Assembly: GCF_030405905.1 (NCBI RefSeq)
Contig: NZ_JASATW010000002.1
Span: forward strand, 248,001 to 312,000
Length of the DNA stretch: 64,000 bases
Source: Sphaerothrix gracilis
GTDB lineage: Bacteria; Cyanobacteriota; Cyanobacteriia; Phormidesmidales; Phormidesmidaceae
Reading direction: 5' to 3'
Positions 54,387 through 63,714 of this stretch are shown piece after piece (position 1 is the first letter of the stretch; each line of letters begins with the position of its first letter). The notes beneath the pieces were generated by a model. It was not told where the DNA came from and did not search any database. It saw only the letters and a program-made list of their open reading frames with translations. The translations under genes were made by a program, and so were the position numbers.

Positions 54387-54959
54387 GTGGAGTGTCCGAA
54401 GCAAAAAGGGGTGTCGCTGGTAGCCGGAGATCTATCAGCAGGCCCGGCAGCCTATGGTTGTCCAGAGTGTCAAGGCAGCTGGATTGCGCCAGAAGACTAC
54501 AGCCGTTGGCAGGCGACCCAGCCTCAGCCCGCGCCGGTAGAACAAATAGACAAAGCGCCCAGCATGATGGATCTGGACTTTGAGCCAGCTGCGCTTGATA
54601 ACCGCGCCGCGCTTTGCCCCGACTGTAGCCACTACCTGGTTCGCGCCCGAGTCAATCTGAAACATAAGGCTTTCTATGTAGAGCGCTGTCCCAACTGTAA
54701 GGGGATTTGGTGCGATCGCGGTGAGTGGCAGGTATTGCAGCAGATCGGACTGCACACTCAGATCGGGTTAGTTTTTGCCAGCGAGTGGCAAAACCGCATC
54801 CGGGAGCTGGAACAGGCAGAGCGCGAACGGCAGGCCACTATCGAAAAATTGGGGCCAGACTTAGCGCATCAGGTATTTGCCTTGGCCGAGAAGCTAGAAA
54901 GTCACCCCAACGGTGACTTTGGCGTAGCTTATCTGATGCGACGCTTTGATAGCGAATAG
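54387..54959 (+). CDS. Zinc-ribbon (zf-TFIIB-like) protein
   Basis: 190 residues from GTG with AAGGGAG upstream. Two TFIIB-like ribbons: the first is degenerate (start MECPKQKG, one cysteine pair incomplete; then YGCPECQGSWIAPEDY) and the second complete (LCPDCSHYLVRARVN, then ERCPNCKGIWCDRGEWQVL). A C-terminal coiled helix follows (IRELEQAERERQATIEKLG). Likely a small zinc-binding regulator; role unknown. Confidence 0.8.
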   Translation: MECPKQKGVSLVAGDLSAGPAAYGCPECQGSWIAPEDYSRWQATQPQPAPVEQIDKAPSMMDLDFEPAALDNRAALCPDCSHYLVRARVNLKHKAFYVERCPNCKGIWCDRGEWQVLQQIGLHTQIGLVFASEWQNRIRELEQAERERQATIEKLGPDLAHQVFALAEKLESHPNGDFGVAYLMRRFDSE

Positions 54960-54985
54960 CTAAAATATCGAACCATCACCTCCCT

Positions 54986-55657
54986 TCAGAATAGCGATGA
55001 GTCCTCCGACCCATCAGAGAGCTGCTGGGCTGCCAGGGCGATCGCCGGGGGATAGATGCGGTGTTCTTGCTGCTGAATCCGAGCCTGCAGGGTCGCCGCC
55101 GTATCTGCTGGCAACACAGGGACCGCCGCCTGCATCACAATCGGGCCGCTATCGACAGCCAGTTCAACCAGGTGAACCGTACAGCCAGAAATTTTGACGC
55201 CGGCGGCGATCGCTTGCTCTACTGCTCGCATCCCCGGAAAGCTGGGCAGCAAGCTGGGATGAATGTTCAAAATTCGCTGCGGAAAAGCCTCAATTAAAAC
55301 CTGGGTGACGCGGCGCATCCAGCCTGCCATAATCACCCAGTCGGCCTCGCACTCCAGCAGGGTTTGAATAATGGCGGCATCTAACAGCTCTCGGCTAGGA
55401 AAAGCGCGGTGATCGAGCAGCACCGCCGGAATACCCCAGCGTTCTGCCCGCTGAGCTACTTTAGCCGCTGGATTGTTATAGATCAGCACCTGAATTTTGG
55501 CATTGAGCTGGCCGCTGGCGATCGCTTCTGCGATCGCCTCCAGGTTGCTGCCGTTACCAGAAGCCATGACGCCCAAGCGCAGTTGTTGAGGCTGAGCCGC
55601 CAGTAACCACTCTGGCAAAGGTGAAACAATCGAAATATTGACGCCGTCAGGGGACAT
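54986..55657 (-). CDS. purN: Phosphoribosylglycinamide formyltransferase
   Basis: 223 residues. It formylates GAR with 10-formyl-THF in purine synthesis. Signatures: LGVMASGNGSNLEAIAEAI, the catalytic Asn-x-His (ILNIHPSLLPSFPGMRAVEQ), and GCTVHLVELAVDSGPIVMQ with the catalytic Asp. N-terminal extension of about 20 residues. Convergent with the zinc-ribbon gene. Confidence 0.96.
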   Translation of the reverse strand: MSPDGVNISIVSPLPEWLLAAQPQQLRLGVMASGNGSNLEAIAEAIASGQLNAKIQVLIYNNPAAKVAQRAERWGIPAVLLDHRAFPSRELLDAAIIQTLLECEADWVIMAGWMRRVTQVLIEAFPQRILNIHPSLLPSFPGMRAVEQAIAAGVKISGCTVHLVELAVDSGPIVMQAAVPVLPADTAATLQARIQQQEHRIYPPAIALAAQQLSDGSEDSSLF

Positions 55658-55839
55658 GACAAAAGCTTGCTCACAGCTTATTGATTGTCCCAGGCTTTGC
55701 CCTTGGTGACAGCATTGGCGTCAATGTTTTTTGTCGATGTTTTTGCAGTTTTCAGCCGCAGAGAGGAAAACCGGCCCCAACTCGCCATCGTTGGGGTTTA
55801 GGGATAGGCTGAAGAGTGACGCTGGGTGAATACCGAGAT

Positions 55840-56721
55840 ATGACTTCCAAGTCTCGCTGGCTGAGCTATGAAACCACAACTGCCTGGCTGTTACTGGCTC
55901 CGGCTCTGGTGCTGTTGGGAATCTTCGTCATTTGGCCGATTGTCTATCTGTTTTATCTCAGCTTTACAACGGGCAGCTTTACGCGCGCTGGCGTGCACTG
56001 GCAGGGCGGCCAGAACTATTTGCGGCTGCTGAGTGATCCAGATTTTTGGCAGGTGTTGGCCAATACGGCCTACTTCACAATTGCCACCGTCTTGCCCAGT
56101 CTGGTACTACCACTAGGGCTGGCCGTTTTGCTCAATCAGGTTGCTGTCCTACGGGGGCTACTGCGAGCGGCCTACTTTATTCCTTCTATCACCTCCCTCG
56201 TGGCCGCGGGTCTGGGATTCCGCTGGCTGTTTCAGCCGGACGGCCCGGTCAACAATTTGCTGATTAGCCTGGGGGCTGACGCGATTCCCTGGTTGAGCAG
56301 CCCCGTTTGGGCTATGCCCGTTTTGATCCTGCTCAGCATTTGGAAACAGATTGGCTTCAATATGGTGGTTTTTCTGGCTGGACTACAGGCGATTCCGCTG
56401 ACGCGCTATGAAGCGGCAGAGCTAGATGGAGCTGGAATCTGGCAAAAATTTTGGCATATCACCCTGCCAGGGCTGCGCCCTACTTTAATCTTTGCGGCAG
56501 TCACAACGGTCATTTTTACCTTACGCAGTTTCGAGCAGGTCTATGTCATTACCGGCGGCGGACCGTTAAACTCGACCAATATTCTGGTCTACTACATCTA
56601 TGAGCAGGCCTTTGCTCAGTTTGATTTTGGCTACGCGGCAGCAGCGGCTACAGTCCTGATGGCGATCGCCCTGTTGCTGGTTTACGTTCAATTGCGGGCT
56701 TGGGATAAAGAAGCTTTATGA
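55840..56721 (+). CDS. Sugar ABC transporter permease (MalF/UgpA type)
   Basis: 293 residues from ATG 55840 (GTG 55816 possible). Six membrane segments (LLLAPALVLLGIFVIWPIVY first) and the EAA loop EAAELDGAGIWQKFWHITLP that contacts the ATPase. Family members import sugars or glycerol-3-phosphate. The partner permease, solute-binding protein and ATPase are not adjacent, so the rest of the transporter must be encoded elsewhere. Confidence 0.92.
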   Translation: MTSKSRWLSYETTTAWLLLAPALVLLGIFVIWPIVYLFYLSFTTGSFTRAGVHWQGGQNYLRLLSDPDFWQVLANTAYFTIATVLPSLVLPLGLAVLLNQVAVLRGLLRAAYFIPSITSLVAAGLGFRWLFQPDGPVNNLLISLGADAIPWLSSPVWAMPVLILLSIWKQIGFNMVVFLAGLQAIPLTRYEAAELDGAGIWQKFWHITLPGLRPTLIFAAVTTVIFTLRSFEQVYVITGGGPLNSTNILVYYIYEQAFAQFDFGYAAAAATVLMAIALLLVYVQLRAWDKEAL

Positions 56722-56854
56722 TTTCCGGCAAAAACTGGTCATTTTTGCGGAGATCCGGGAATAGTGAACTTACAAACCTGTTAAGCTGCTCGGCCAATAG
56801 GCTTAGCGTCAGTATGCCGCATTGTCTTTTCCAGTTGGCATTCCTTTGCTGCTT

Positions 56855-58726
56855 ATGATTCCTTCATCCTCTTTCGACGTTGTTGCTGATAGTTCCTCAG
56901 CCGAGACGGTTGCCTCTCAGCCAGTAGGGGCAACTAACGACGCTGGCTTTGACGTAGAGAAGCTGGTAGGGGCGATCGCGCTGCAATGCTTGGCTAGTCA
57001 AAGCCTCACCGACTTTTGGCAGGATACAGCAGCGCTGCTGCAGGTGAGTTTGCAGGCTGAGCGGGTTTTGGTTTATGCCGACGATCCGGTGCAGCCTGCC
57101 TTGGCAGAAGCAAGCCGTTCAGAACTGCCGCCGTTACAGGCGCGATCGCTGACAGAGCTAGGCTTAGCTAAAATTAGCCAAACCGCCCGGCAGCAGCAGA
57201 CGAGTCAGGTTCTAGATCAAAACTCGGCCCTGTCATCGGCTAGTCAGTCCTCTGTCCCGGTGAGCTACGTGATGCCGCTGCAGATAGCGCGGCGGCCTTG
57301 GGGAGTGGTTGTTCTGCAGTTTCCGGCTCAGCCCGCCGACTCCGCCGACTTTTTGCTGACGCTAGATGCGCTATCAGCCGCTATTAGCCGTATGCTGCAG
57401 CACTGGCAAGAGCGTCAGCAGCTGCAGGTAAGCAATCAAACCTTAGCGACCGAAGTACAGCAGCGGACAGCTCAGCTTCAGACGGTCTTGGATTTTGAAG
57501 CGACCCTCAAGCGCATCACCGATCGAGTGCGCGATAGCCTAGATGAAAAACAAATTTTACAGAATGCCGTCAAGGAACTGACTGAGGCACTGGGCACCAA
57601 AGGCTCCAATACGGCCCTGTATGACCTAGAGCAAGGCACCTCAACTATCTACTACGAGTACACCACGTCCCTGTCTTCCTCGCAGGGACGTGTCTCTCAG
57701 ATGGAGGCGTTTCCGGAGGTCTACCACCAGCTTTTGGAAGGCCAGTACTTTCAGTTTTGCTCAATTATTCCCAATCCGGTGCGAGGGCGAGTCGCCATGT
57801 TTGCCTGTCCCATCCTGGACGATCGGGGCGTACTCGGCGATCTCTGGCTGATTAATGACAAAAGCTACGGCTTCAACGAAGTGGATATTCGCCTGGTTCA
57901 GCAGGTGGCCAACCAGTGCGCGATCGCTATTCGTCAGGCGCGGCTCTATCAGGCAGCCCAGTCCCAAGTGGAAGAGTTGGAGCGCCTCAATACCCTCAAA
58001 GATGATTTTCTCAGTACGGTTTCCCATGAGCTGAGAACTCCCGTTACCAGTATGCGAGTAGCGCTGCAGCTTTTAGGAGTGACGCTGAATCAGGAGTTCG
58101 ACCTCGACAGCGAACTGCGAAAGTCTAAGACTGAACAGGGCCGGATTGCCCGCTACTATCAGATTTTGCAGGAAGAATGCGAGCGCGAGATTAGCCTGAT
58201 TAATGACCTGCTGGATTTACAGCGGCTCGACGTTGGCAATCATCCGATTCATCCTCGCCCCATTCAACTGCAGAGCTGGTTGCCTCGCATCGTCAGCGGG
58301 TTTCAGGCTAGGGCCAAGAGTCGGCAGCAGCAGCTGGAGCTGCAAATTCCGGCAGCTCTCGAAAAAGTAATCTCAGATGAGGCCAGCTTAGAGCGGGTGA
58401 TAGCTGAACTGCTCAACAACGCCTGCAAGTATACGCCGCCCGGCGGCCACATTTGCCTGGCGGTCAAACGCGCTAAGCCTGATCAGATGCAGTTTTGCAT
58501 CACCAACACTGGCATCGAGATTCCGGCGGCGGAGATGCCGCGAATTTTTGACAAGTTTTACCGCGTACCCAGCGCCGATCCCTGGAAGCAGGGAGGCACT
58601 GGGCTAGGACTGGCCCTGGTTCAAAAGCTGCTGCTGCACCTACAGGGCGAGATTCAGGCCAGCAGCGGTCAGAATCAGACCTGTTTCACCTTTGATTTAC
58701 CCATTGCCTTACGCAACTTTGGCTAG
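56855..58726 (+). CDS. GAF-domain sensor histidine kinase
   Basis: 623 residues from ATG 56855 (TTG 56822 possible). Two GAF-like domains lie at about 30-195 and 230-380, the second with YYEYTTSLSSSQG and LGDLWLINDKSYGF. The kinase follows: FLSTVSHELRTPVTSMRVAL, an insert of about 30 residues, N box (RVIAELLNNACKYTPPGG), G1 (ITNTGIEIP, where the usual D is T) and G2 (GGTGLGLALVQKL). No cysteine for bilin attachment is obvious. Signal unknown. Confidence 0.92.
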   Translation: MIPSSSFDVVADSSSAETVASQPVGATNDAGFDVEKLVGAIALQCLASQSLTDFWQDTAALLQVSLQAERVLVYADDPVQPALAEASRSELPPLQARSLTELGLAKISQTARQQQTSQVLDQNSALSSASQSSVPVSYVMPLQIARRPWGVVVLQFPAQPADSADFLLTLDALSAAISRMLQHWQERQQLQVSNQTLATEVQQRTAQLQTVLDFEATLKRITDRVRDSLDEKQILQNAVKELTEALGTKGSNTALYDLEQGTSTIYYEYTTSLSSSQGRVSQMEAFPEVYHQLLEGQYFQFCSIIPNPVRGRVAMFACPILDDRGVLGDLWLINDKSYGFNEVDIRLVQQVANQCAIAIRQARLYQAAQSQVEELERLNTLKDDFLSTVSHELRTPVTSMRVALQLLGVTLNQEFDLDSELRKSKTEQGRIARYYQILQEECEREISLINDLLDLQRLDVGNHPIHPRPIQLQSWLPRIVSGFQARAKSRQQQLELQIPAALEKVISDEASLERVIAELLNNACKYTPPGGHICLAVKRAKPDQMQFCITNTGIEIPAAEMPRIFDKFYRVPSADPWKQGGTGLGLALVQKLLLHLQGEIQASSGQNQTCFTFDLPIALRNFG

Positions 58727-58789
58727 GGGATTGGCGGGGCGATCGCTACCATAGAGATAGCCGTCTTGATCCAGCCCAGAGAGAGCCAT

Positions 58790-59437
58790 ATGGTATCTGA
58801 ACAGATCACATCACCCGTCTATCAGGGACAGTTTGGCCCCTTTTCAATTACTGCAGCCGATCGGCAAGAAGTCGTGATTTATCGCGGCGCTTTAGGTCTG
58901 GCGGCGCTCTGCTTTGCCGCTGGCAGCGCGCTGTTCTGGCTGCGGGGATCCCAGCCTTGGGTACTCCAGGTGCTGACGCTGCTGTACGGCGGCTTCTGGC
59001 TGGCGCTAGGAGTAAGCCTGACCAAAATTCACATTTACCTGAAGCCGCTGCATCAAACCCTGAAGCTGTTTTGGCTGATTGGGGGAGTGGCTTCGCTGGG
59101 CTTGGCGATCGCTTATCCCAGCCCTCTGCTACTGACCCTCTATCAGCAGCCCCTTACCCTGCTGGGCGTTGGCTTCACCTTTGCCGCTCTGACCGGCATC
59201 TTCTTCAAAGAGGCATTTTGCTTTGGGCGACCAGAAACCCTGCTGCTGACGCTAATTGTTCCTGGCTTACTTTTAGGCCACATGCTAGGCTGGCTGCCGC
59301 TGCTATGGGAGCGCTGGCTGCTAGCGGCCTGGGTCGTTTTGTTTCTTGTCTTTGCGGTGCGTAAGGCAGTGCAGCCGATTCCGCCTGATATCGGCGATAA
59401 GAGCGTATTTGAATATTTAGAGCAGCAGGCTCAATAG
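58790..59437 (+). CDS. DUF2301 membrane protein
   Basis: 215 residues from ATG 58790 (TTG 58766 possible). It has six to seven hydrophobic helices and the DUF2301 pattern: GPFSITAADRQEVVIYRGAL, GVSLTKIHIYLKPLH, and GIFFKEAFCFGRPETLLLT. A cyanobacterial and algal family of unknown function in membranes. Confidence 0.85.
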   Translation: MVSEQITSPVYQGQFGPFSITAADRQEVVIYRGALGLAALCFAAGSALFWLRGSQPWVLQVLTLLYGGFWLALGVSLTKIHIYLKPLHQTLKLFWLIGGVASLGLAIAYPSPLLLTLYQQPLTLLGVGFTFAALTGIFFKEAFCFGRPETLLLTLIVPGLLLGHMLGWLPLLWERWLLAAWVVLFLVFAVRKAVQPIPPDIGDKSVFEYLEQQAQ

Positions 59438-59512
59438 CTCATGGCCTGGGCGCTGCGAACCGAGCTGCCAGCTTGGGCATAGTAAAGCCAGCATCTAAAG
59501 AAGGAAGCAGGC

Positions 59513-60613
59513 GTGATAGAAGAGAGGGCATACTGGCTGGCCTGGTCGAGGATTAGCGGCGTTGGGCCTGTCATACTCAAGCGGATTTATGAGCACTTTG
59601 GCAGTCTATCAGCAGCTTGGGTAGCCTCGCCTGAGCAACTACAGGCGGTTGAGGGCATTGGCCGACAGCTCGGAATCGCCCTGCGTCAAGGGCGACAGCA
59701 AGCACCTGAGTCACTGCTAAATCAGCATCTAGAGCGCGGTGAGGAATTTATCACTCCCGCTGATGCCGCCTACCCCAACCTGCTCTTTGAAATTGCCGAC
59801 CCGCCCCCGGTTTTGTACTATCGGGGACAACTGCAGGCAGCGATCGCCTCATGGCAGGGATTGCCCGTTGGCATCGTTGGCACTCGCAGCCCCTCGGACT
59901 ATGGCAAACGCTGGACGCGCAAGCTAACGCAGGCGCTGGTACAGCAGGGCTGTCCTATCATTTCGGGGCTGGCGGATGGGATTGACGCGGTGGCCCATCA
60001 CCAGTGTTTACAGCAGCAAGGCATGACGGTGGCTGTTTTGGGCACGGGGGTAGATCAGGTTTATCCGGCTGCCAACCGCCGACTTTATGAACAGATTGTG
60101 GCCGAAGGATTGTTGATAAGTGAGTATCCCTTGGGGACTGCCCCCAACCGCGTTCATTTTCCTCGCCGCAATCGCATTATTGCTGGTCTGAGCCGGGCCG
60201 TGATTGTCACGGAAGCGCCAGAGCGCTCTGGGGCACTGATTACAGCCCGATTAGCAAATGAGTATGGCCGCGATGTCTACGTTCTTCCCTGTTCACTGGA
60301 CAATCTGCGAGGACAAGGTAGTTTGGGGCTGATCAACCAGGGAGGGCAGCCCATTTTAGGAATAGAGACGCTATTAGCTCAGCTCGGCAAAATGCCGCCG
60401 CTCAGCCCGGTTGAACCGATGCCGCCGCTGCCTGAACTAGCCCCTCCCCTCTCCCAGGTAATGACCCAGGTTACGACTGAACCCACAGCCTTAGACACAA
60501 TTGTGCAAAAAACAGGGTTGGCCACAGGAACAGTTTTGAGCGCACTGACGCAGCTAGAAATCCTCAAACTGGTGAGCCATTTACCCGGAATGCACTATCA
60601 GCGCCGTCTCTAA
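59513..60613 (+). CDS. dprA: DNA-processing protein DprA
   Basis: 366 residues from GTG with GAAGGAAG upstream. It protects incoming ssDNA and loads RecA in natural transformation. An N-terminal HhH region (ISGVGPVILKRIYEHFGSLSAAW) precedes the Rossmann-like domain: VGIVGTRSPSDYGKRW, IISGLADGIDAVAH, TVAVLGTGVDQVYP, FPRRNRIIAGLS and RSGALITARLANEYGRDVY. A C-terminal winged helix (about 320-366) is present. The gene overlaps the convergent FHA gene by 4 bp. Confidence 0.97.
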   Translation: MIEERAYWLAWSRISGVGPVILKRIYEHFGSLSAAWVASPEQLQAVEGIGRQLGIALRQGRQQAPESLLNQHLERGEEFITPADAAYPNLLFEIADPPPVLYYRGQLQAAIASWQGLPVGIVGTRSPSDYGKRWTRKLTQALVQQGCPIISGLADGIDAVAHHQCLQQQGMTVAVLGTGVDQVYPAANRRLYEQIVAEGLLISEYPLGTAPNRVHFPRRNRIIAGLSRAVIVTEAPERSGALITARLANEYGRDVYVLPCSLDNLRGQGSLGLINQGGQPILGIETLLAQLGKMPPLSPVEPMPPLPELAPPLSQVMTQVTTEPTALDTIVQKTGLATGTVLSALTQLEILKLVSHLPGMHYQRRL

Positions 60614-61233
60614 CAGCAGGTTTCTTCCATATCCCGCAGTTGAGTAGCATCGCCGCTAATAAAAAATTCAATCCGCAGGCTGCCAAATTCCAGCAGGTCA
60701 CCGTGCTTCAAGGCACGCCGCTCCAAAGCATCAAGGCGATGGCGGTTGAGCCATGTACCGCGATCGCTGCCGACATCAGTTAGATAAAATCCCTGACCAT
60801 AGGCAAAGCCAATCGCAGCGTGACAGCGAGAAACCTCTGCATGGTCAATGGTGACGGCACAGCTTGAGCTACGTCCTAGCAGCCAGTTGGCGCTTTTAGG
60901 CAGCACCGTGATCACCTGTCTGGGATTGAGATTGGTCACTAGAAAAGCGGACTGCTGAACCACAATGCCCTGTAGATATAGGGAGGTTAGCTGACAAGCC
61001 GCAGGGGCTGAAAGCACAGGATCGAGAATGGTGCTGACTTGTTCAAAGTCGTAGTTGCAGTTGTGAAAAAGGGCGTCGAGCAGGACGGGATCTTGCTGAC
61101 TGGCGGCAATATCTCTAATTGAAAAGCAGTGGGCAGCCTGGCAGCCGGAACCTGACGGATGGCGAGGTGACATGGATTTTAGTAGAGGTATGACACAGTT
61201 GGTAGGACGATAATTCGTTATTGACTTCGTCAT
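60610..61233 (-). CDS. FHA-domain protein
   Basis: About 207 residues from ATG 61233; GTG 61260 and ATG 61173 are alternatives. The C-terminal 100 residues are a forkhead-associated domain: WLLGRSSSCAVTIDHAEVSR with CHAAIGF, then LTDVGSDRGTWLNRHRL and LKHGDLLEFGSLRIEFFI. Conserved Arg and Ser of the phosphothreonine pocket are present. The N-terminal half is uncharacterised. It probably reads Ser/Thr kinase output. Confidence 0.85.
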   Translation of the reverse strand: MTKSITNYRPTNCVIPLLKSMSPRHPSGSGCQAAHCFSIRDIAASQQDPVLLDALFHNCNYDFEQVSTILDPVLSAPAACQLTSLYLQGIVVQQSAFLVTNLNPRQVITVLPKSANWLLGRSSSCAVTIDHAEVSRCHAAIGFAYGQGFYLTDVGSDRGTWLNRHRLDALERRALKHGDLLEFGSLRIEFFISGDATQLRDMEETCC

Positions 61234-61422
61234 TAACAACGAAAACCGTCTGATCAGCACCCCGTTACTCTCCGAGCCAGTCTAAGCCTTAATTGGGCCG
61301 GAGTTAACATTCATTAAACGCAGGTTTCTCCCGTCTGGCAATCCGAGCATCTTCTGAATTTATAAAAGCTTCACGCAAAACTAGAATTACAAATGAGCTG
61401 TTAATTCTCTTTTCCCAAATTT

Positions 61423-63003
61423 ATGCTGGCAGCGAATAAATTCAGGCGAGTTTCTCCTCAGTTGTCTAAGCAGCAGACTCAATTCCAGCAGCTTTCCCTG
61501 GGATTGCTGGGGTTTGGCTTAGTGGCGCGTTTGGTTCAGTATGCGGCTAACCGTTCCCTCTGGTTTGATGAGGCCAGCTTGGCCATGAATTTGACCAGCC
61601 GTTCTTACAGTCAGCTTTTAGCGCAGTTGGATAACAGTCAAGCGGCACCGCCTTTGTTTCTGTGGGCAGAGAAGCTGGCGATTCAGCTTTTCGGCAATCA
61701 CGAATATGCGCTGCGGCTGCTGCCGCTGATAGCAGGCATCCTCTCACTGGGGCTGTTTTACCAGCTAGCGCGGCGGTTCACCACAGGTCTCACGACACCG
61801 ATCGCAATCGCCCTGTTTGCTTCCCTGGAATACACCGTTTACTACGCGGGTGAAGTTAAGCCCTATATCAGTGATTTAGCGATCGCGATTTGGCTATTTC
61901 TACTGCTATCGCCGCTGAGCTATTTACGTCTGGGCCTTAAGCGCATCGTCTGGCTCAGCCTGGTCGGGGCGGTCTGTATTTGGGCCTCGTTTCCCTGTAT
62001 TTTTGTGCTGGCCAGCGTGGAGTTAGTCAACTTGCTGCGGCTGCGGCTATGGCAGCTCTCGCGCGCACAGCTACAAACTTGGCTGCTCAATCGCCTGCCG
62101 ATCTATGTGACCTGGCTGGCTAGCTTTGCTTTGCTATATTTTGGGGTCATCCGGCAGGCTCTCAGCAACGAAGGGCTGGTTGCAAGCTGGGCGGCCCGCT
62201 ATCCAGAAGCTTGGTTTGATCTAGTCTGGATCTTAGACGCGATGGGGCGTTTCTTCTATCAACCGCTGGGCTTTTTAGGCTTTACCGACGCGATCGCCGC
62301 GGTTGTCTTTATCTGCGGCTGCGTCTATCTCTATCGCCAAGATCGGTGGCGGCTAGCCCTGCTGAATGCCCCGCTGCTGATCACCCTGGCGGCAAGCTAT
62401 TTACACCAGTATCCCTTTCGGGGACGGTTGATTCTGTTTCTAGCTCCCTTTTCCCTGCTGATTGTGGCGGAGGGACTCACTTTCTGCGTCACGCAACTCA
62501 CCGCGCAACGGCGCTATCGGGCCGTCTTGGGCGCGGTGGCGCTGGTGGCACTACTGGTGTTTCCGATGGGTCGCATGGGCCTAAAGGTGGCTGATCCCGA
62601 TCGCTTTTTGTTTGATCACGTTCGTCCCGTTCTGGATTATATGCAGGCCAACTGGCAGTCCGGCGATCGCCTCTATGTCTTGCCCGGTCCCAAGCAGCAG
62701 TTTTTATACTACCGGCAGCGCTATAACTTTCCGGCAGCGGCGACACGGCTGAGTTCACATCCTGTCCCCAGCAATCGGAGCCTAACCACCGAGGAGCTAA
62801 TGCAGTACCGGGAAGATTTGGCTCAGCTACCCGATCGCTCCCGCGTTTGGCTGCTGCTGGCCCGTAAGCGACCCAAGGTAGAAACGGCGCTGATCGCAGA
62901 ACTACAGCAGTGGGGACAGCCTTTAGATATCGTGCGGGCACCTTTAGCCGTAGGACTTTTGCTGAATCTAGAGCAGTCAGATTTGCCAGAGCCATCTCCC
63001 TAA
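61423..63003 (+). CDS. GT39-like membrane glycosyltransferase
   Basis: 526 residues, about ten membrane segments after a 25-residue polar start. The GT-C loop motif is SLWFDEASLAMNLTSRSYSQ, with D and E in the catalytic position. A soluble C-terminal domain of about 110 residues follows. It differs from the pair at 36005 and 37549 in length and sequence; the acceptor is unknown. Confidence 0.82.
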   Translation: MLAANKFRRVSPQLSKQQTQFQQLSLGLLGFGLVARLVQYAANRSLWFDEASLAMNLTSRSYSQLLAQLDNSQAAPPLFLWAEKLAIQLFGNHEYALRLLPLIAGILSLGLFYQLARRFTTGLTTPIAIALFASLEYTVYYAGEVKPYISDLAIAIWLFLLLSPLSYLRLGLKRIVWLSLVGAVCIWASFPCIFVLASVELVNLLRLRLWQLSRAQLQTWLLNRLPIYVTWLASFALLYFGVIRQALSNEGLVASWAARYPEAWFDLVWILDAMGRFFYQPLGFLGFTDAIAAVVFICGCVYLYRQDRWRLALLNAPLLITLAASYLHQYPFRGRLILFLAPFSLLIVAEGLTFCVTQLTAQRRYRAVLGAVALVALLVFPMGRMGLKVADPDRFLFDHVRPVLDYMQANWQSGDRLYVLPGPKQQFLYYRQRYNFPAAATRLSSHPVPSNRSLTTEELMQYREDLAQLPDRSRVWLLLARKRPKVETALIAELQQWGQPLDIVRAPLAVGLLLNLEQSDLPEPSP

Positions 63004-63009
63004 AACAAA

Positions 63010-63039
63010 CCGCGATCGCCTCTCTACGGGCGATCGCGG
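63010..63039 (+). terminator. HIP1-based hairpin after glycosyltransferase
   Basis: CCGCGATCGCC pairs with GGCGATCGCGG (11 bp) around TCTCTACG, 6 bp after the stop at 63003. No T-tract follows; it may act as a 3'-end stabiliser. It resembles the structure after rpe. Confidence 0.45.
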
Positions 63040-63083
63040 CTGCAAGCTGACTAAGCAGCTTTGCCAAACTAATCTACTTGGCC

Positions 63084-63545
63084 CTATACAGTAGCCACTT
63101 GACCTTCAGTTGGCCCAGAAATTGCCTTCCAAGCAGGTAGACCGCCTTTGAGCCTAGCGACGCTAGCAAAGCCCGCTTCTGAGAGGGTATTGGCAGCTTT
63201 TCCAGTCTCTTCGTCTGACTCACCGTAAACATAAATGTCCCGGTTAGCTTCTAGGGCTGATTTAGCGCCAGCCGCTAGCTCAGACATCGGCATGGGAATC
63301 GCTCCGGTAATGCGCTCTTTGTTGTAAGCGCTACGCTCACGCACATCAATAATGGTCAGTCCTGGCTCGCCCCAGTCTAGACGCTGCTTGAGGTCTGAAG
63401 CAGTCGACTCTGGCTGCATTGGCGGCGGTGAGGGGAGAGGAGCCGTGACGGTTTCCTTGATTTCCGCAACAACTGCCTGCTCATTTCGATCGGCTTTATC
63501 TAGAATGTCTTGTCCTTGATTATTTTGTTCTTGATTATTTTCCAT
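63084..63545 (-). CDS. Rhodanese-like protein without active-site cysteine
   Basis: 153 residues from ATG 63545. A Gln/Asn/Glu-rich N-terminus (about 1-45) precedes a single rhodanese domain (LTIIDVRERSAYNKERITGA, IPMPMSEL, LKGGLPAWK). The active loop (normally C-x5-R/T) reads VYGESDEETG, so no cysteine is available (G108 at that place). It is unlikely to transfer sulfur and may be a binding module. Confidence 0.85.
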   Translation of the reverse strand: MENNQEQNNQGQDILDKADRNEQAVVAEIKETVTAPLPSPPPMQPESTASDLKQRLDWGEPGLTIIDVRERSAYNKERITGAIPMPMSELAAGAKSALEANRDIYVYGESDEETGKAANTLSEAGFASVARLKGGLPAWKAISGPTEGQVATV

Positions 63546-63714
63546 AAGGGATAAATCTATTGCATCCAACTATCTATACGAATCTTAAAGATGAGTCTCG
63601 TTAGACTCATCCACCCGGAGATACAGTTTTTTATTTGTTATGGAAGGAAATTATGCTGTGTAAAAGAACCGCGAACATCAGTACTTTGGAACAAGTTTGG
63701 GAGAGCTGACTGTA

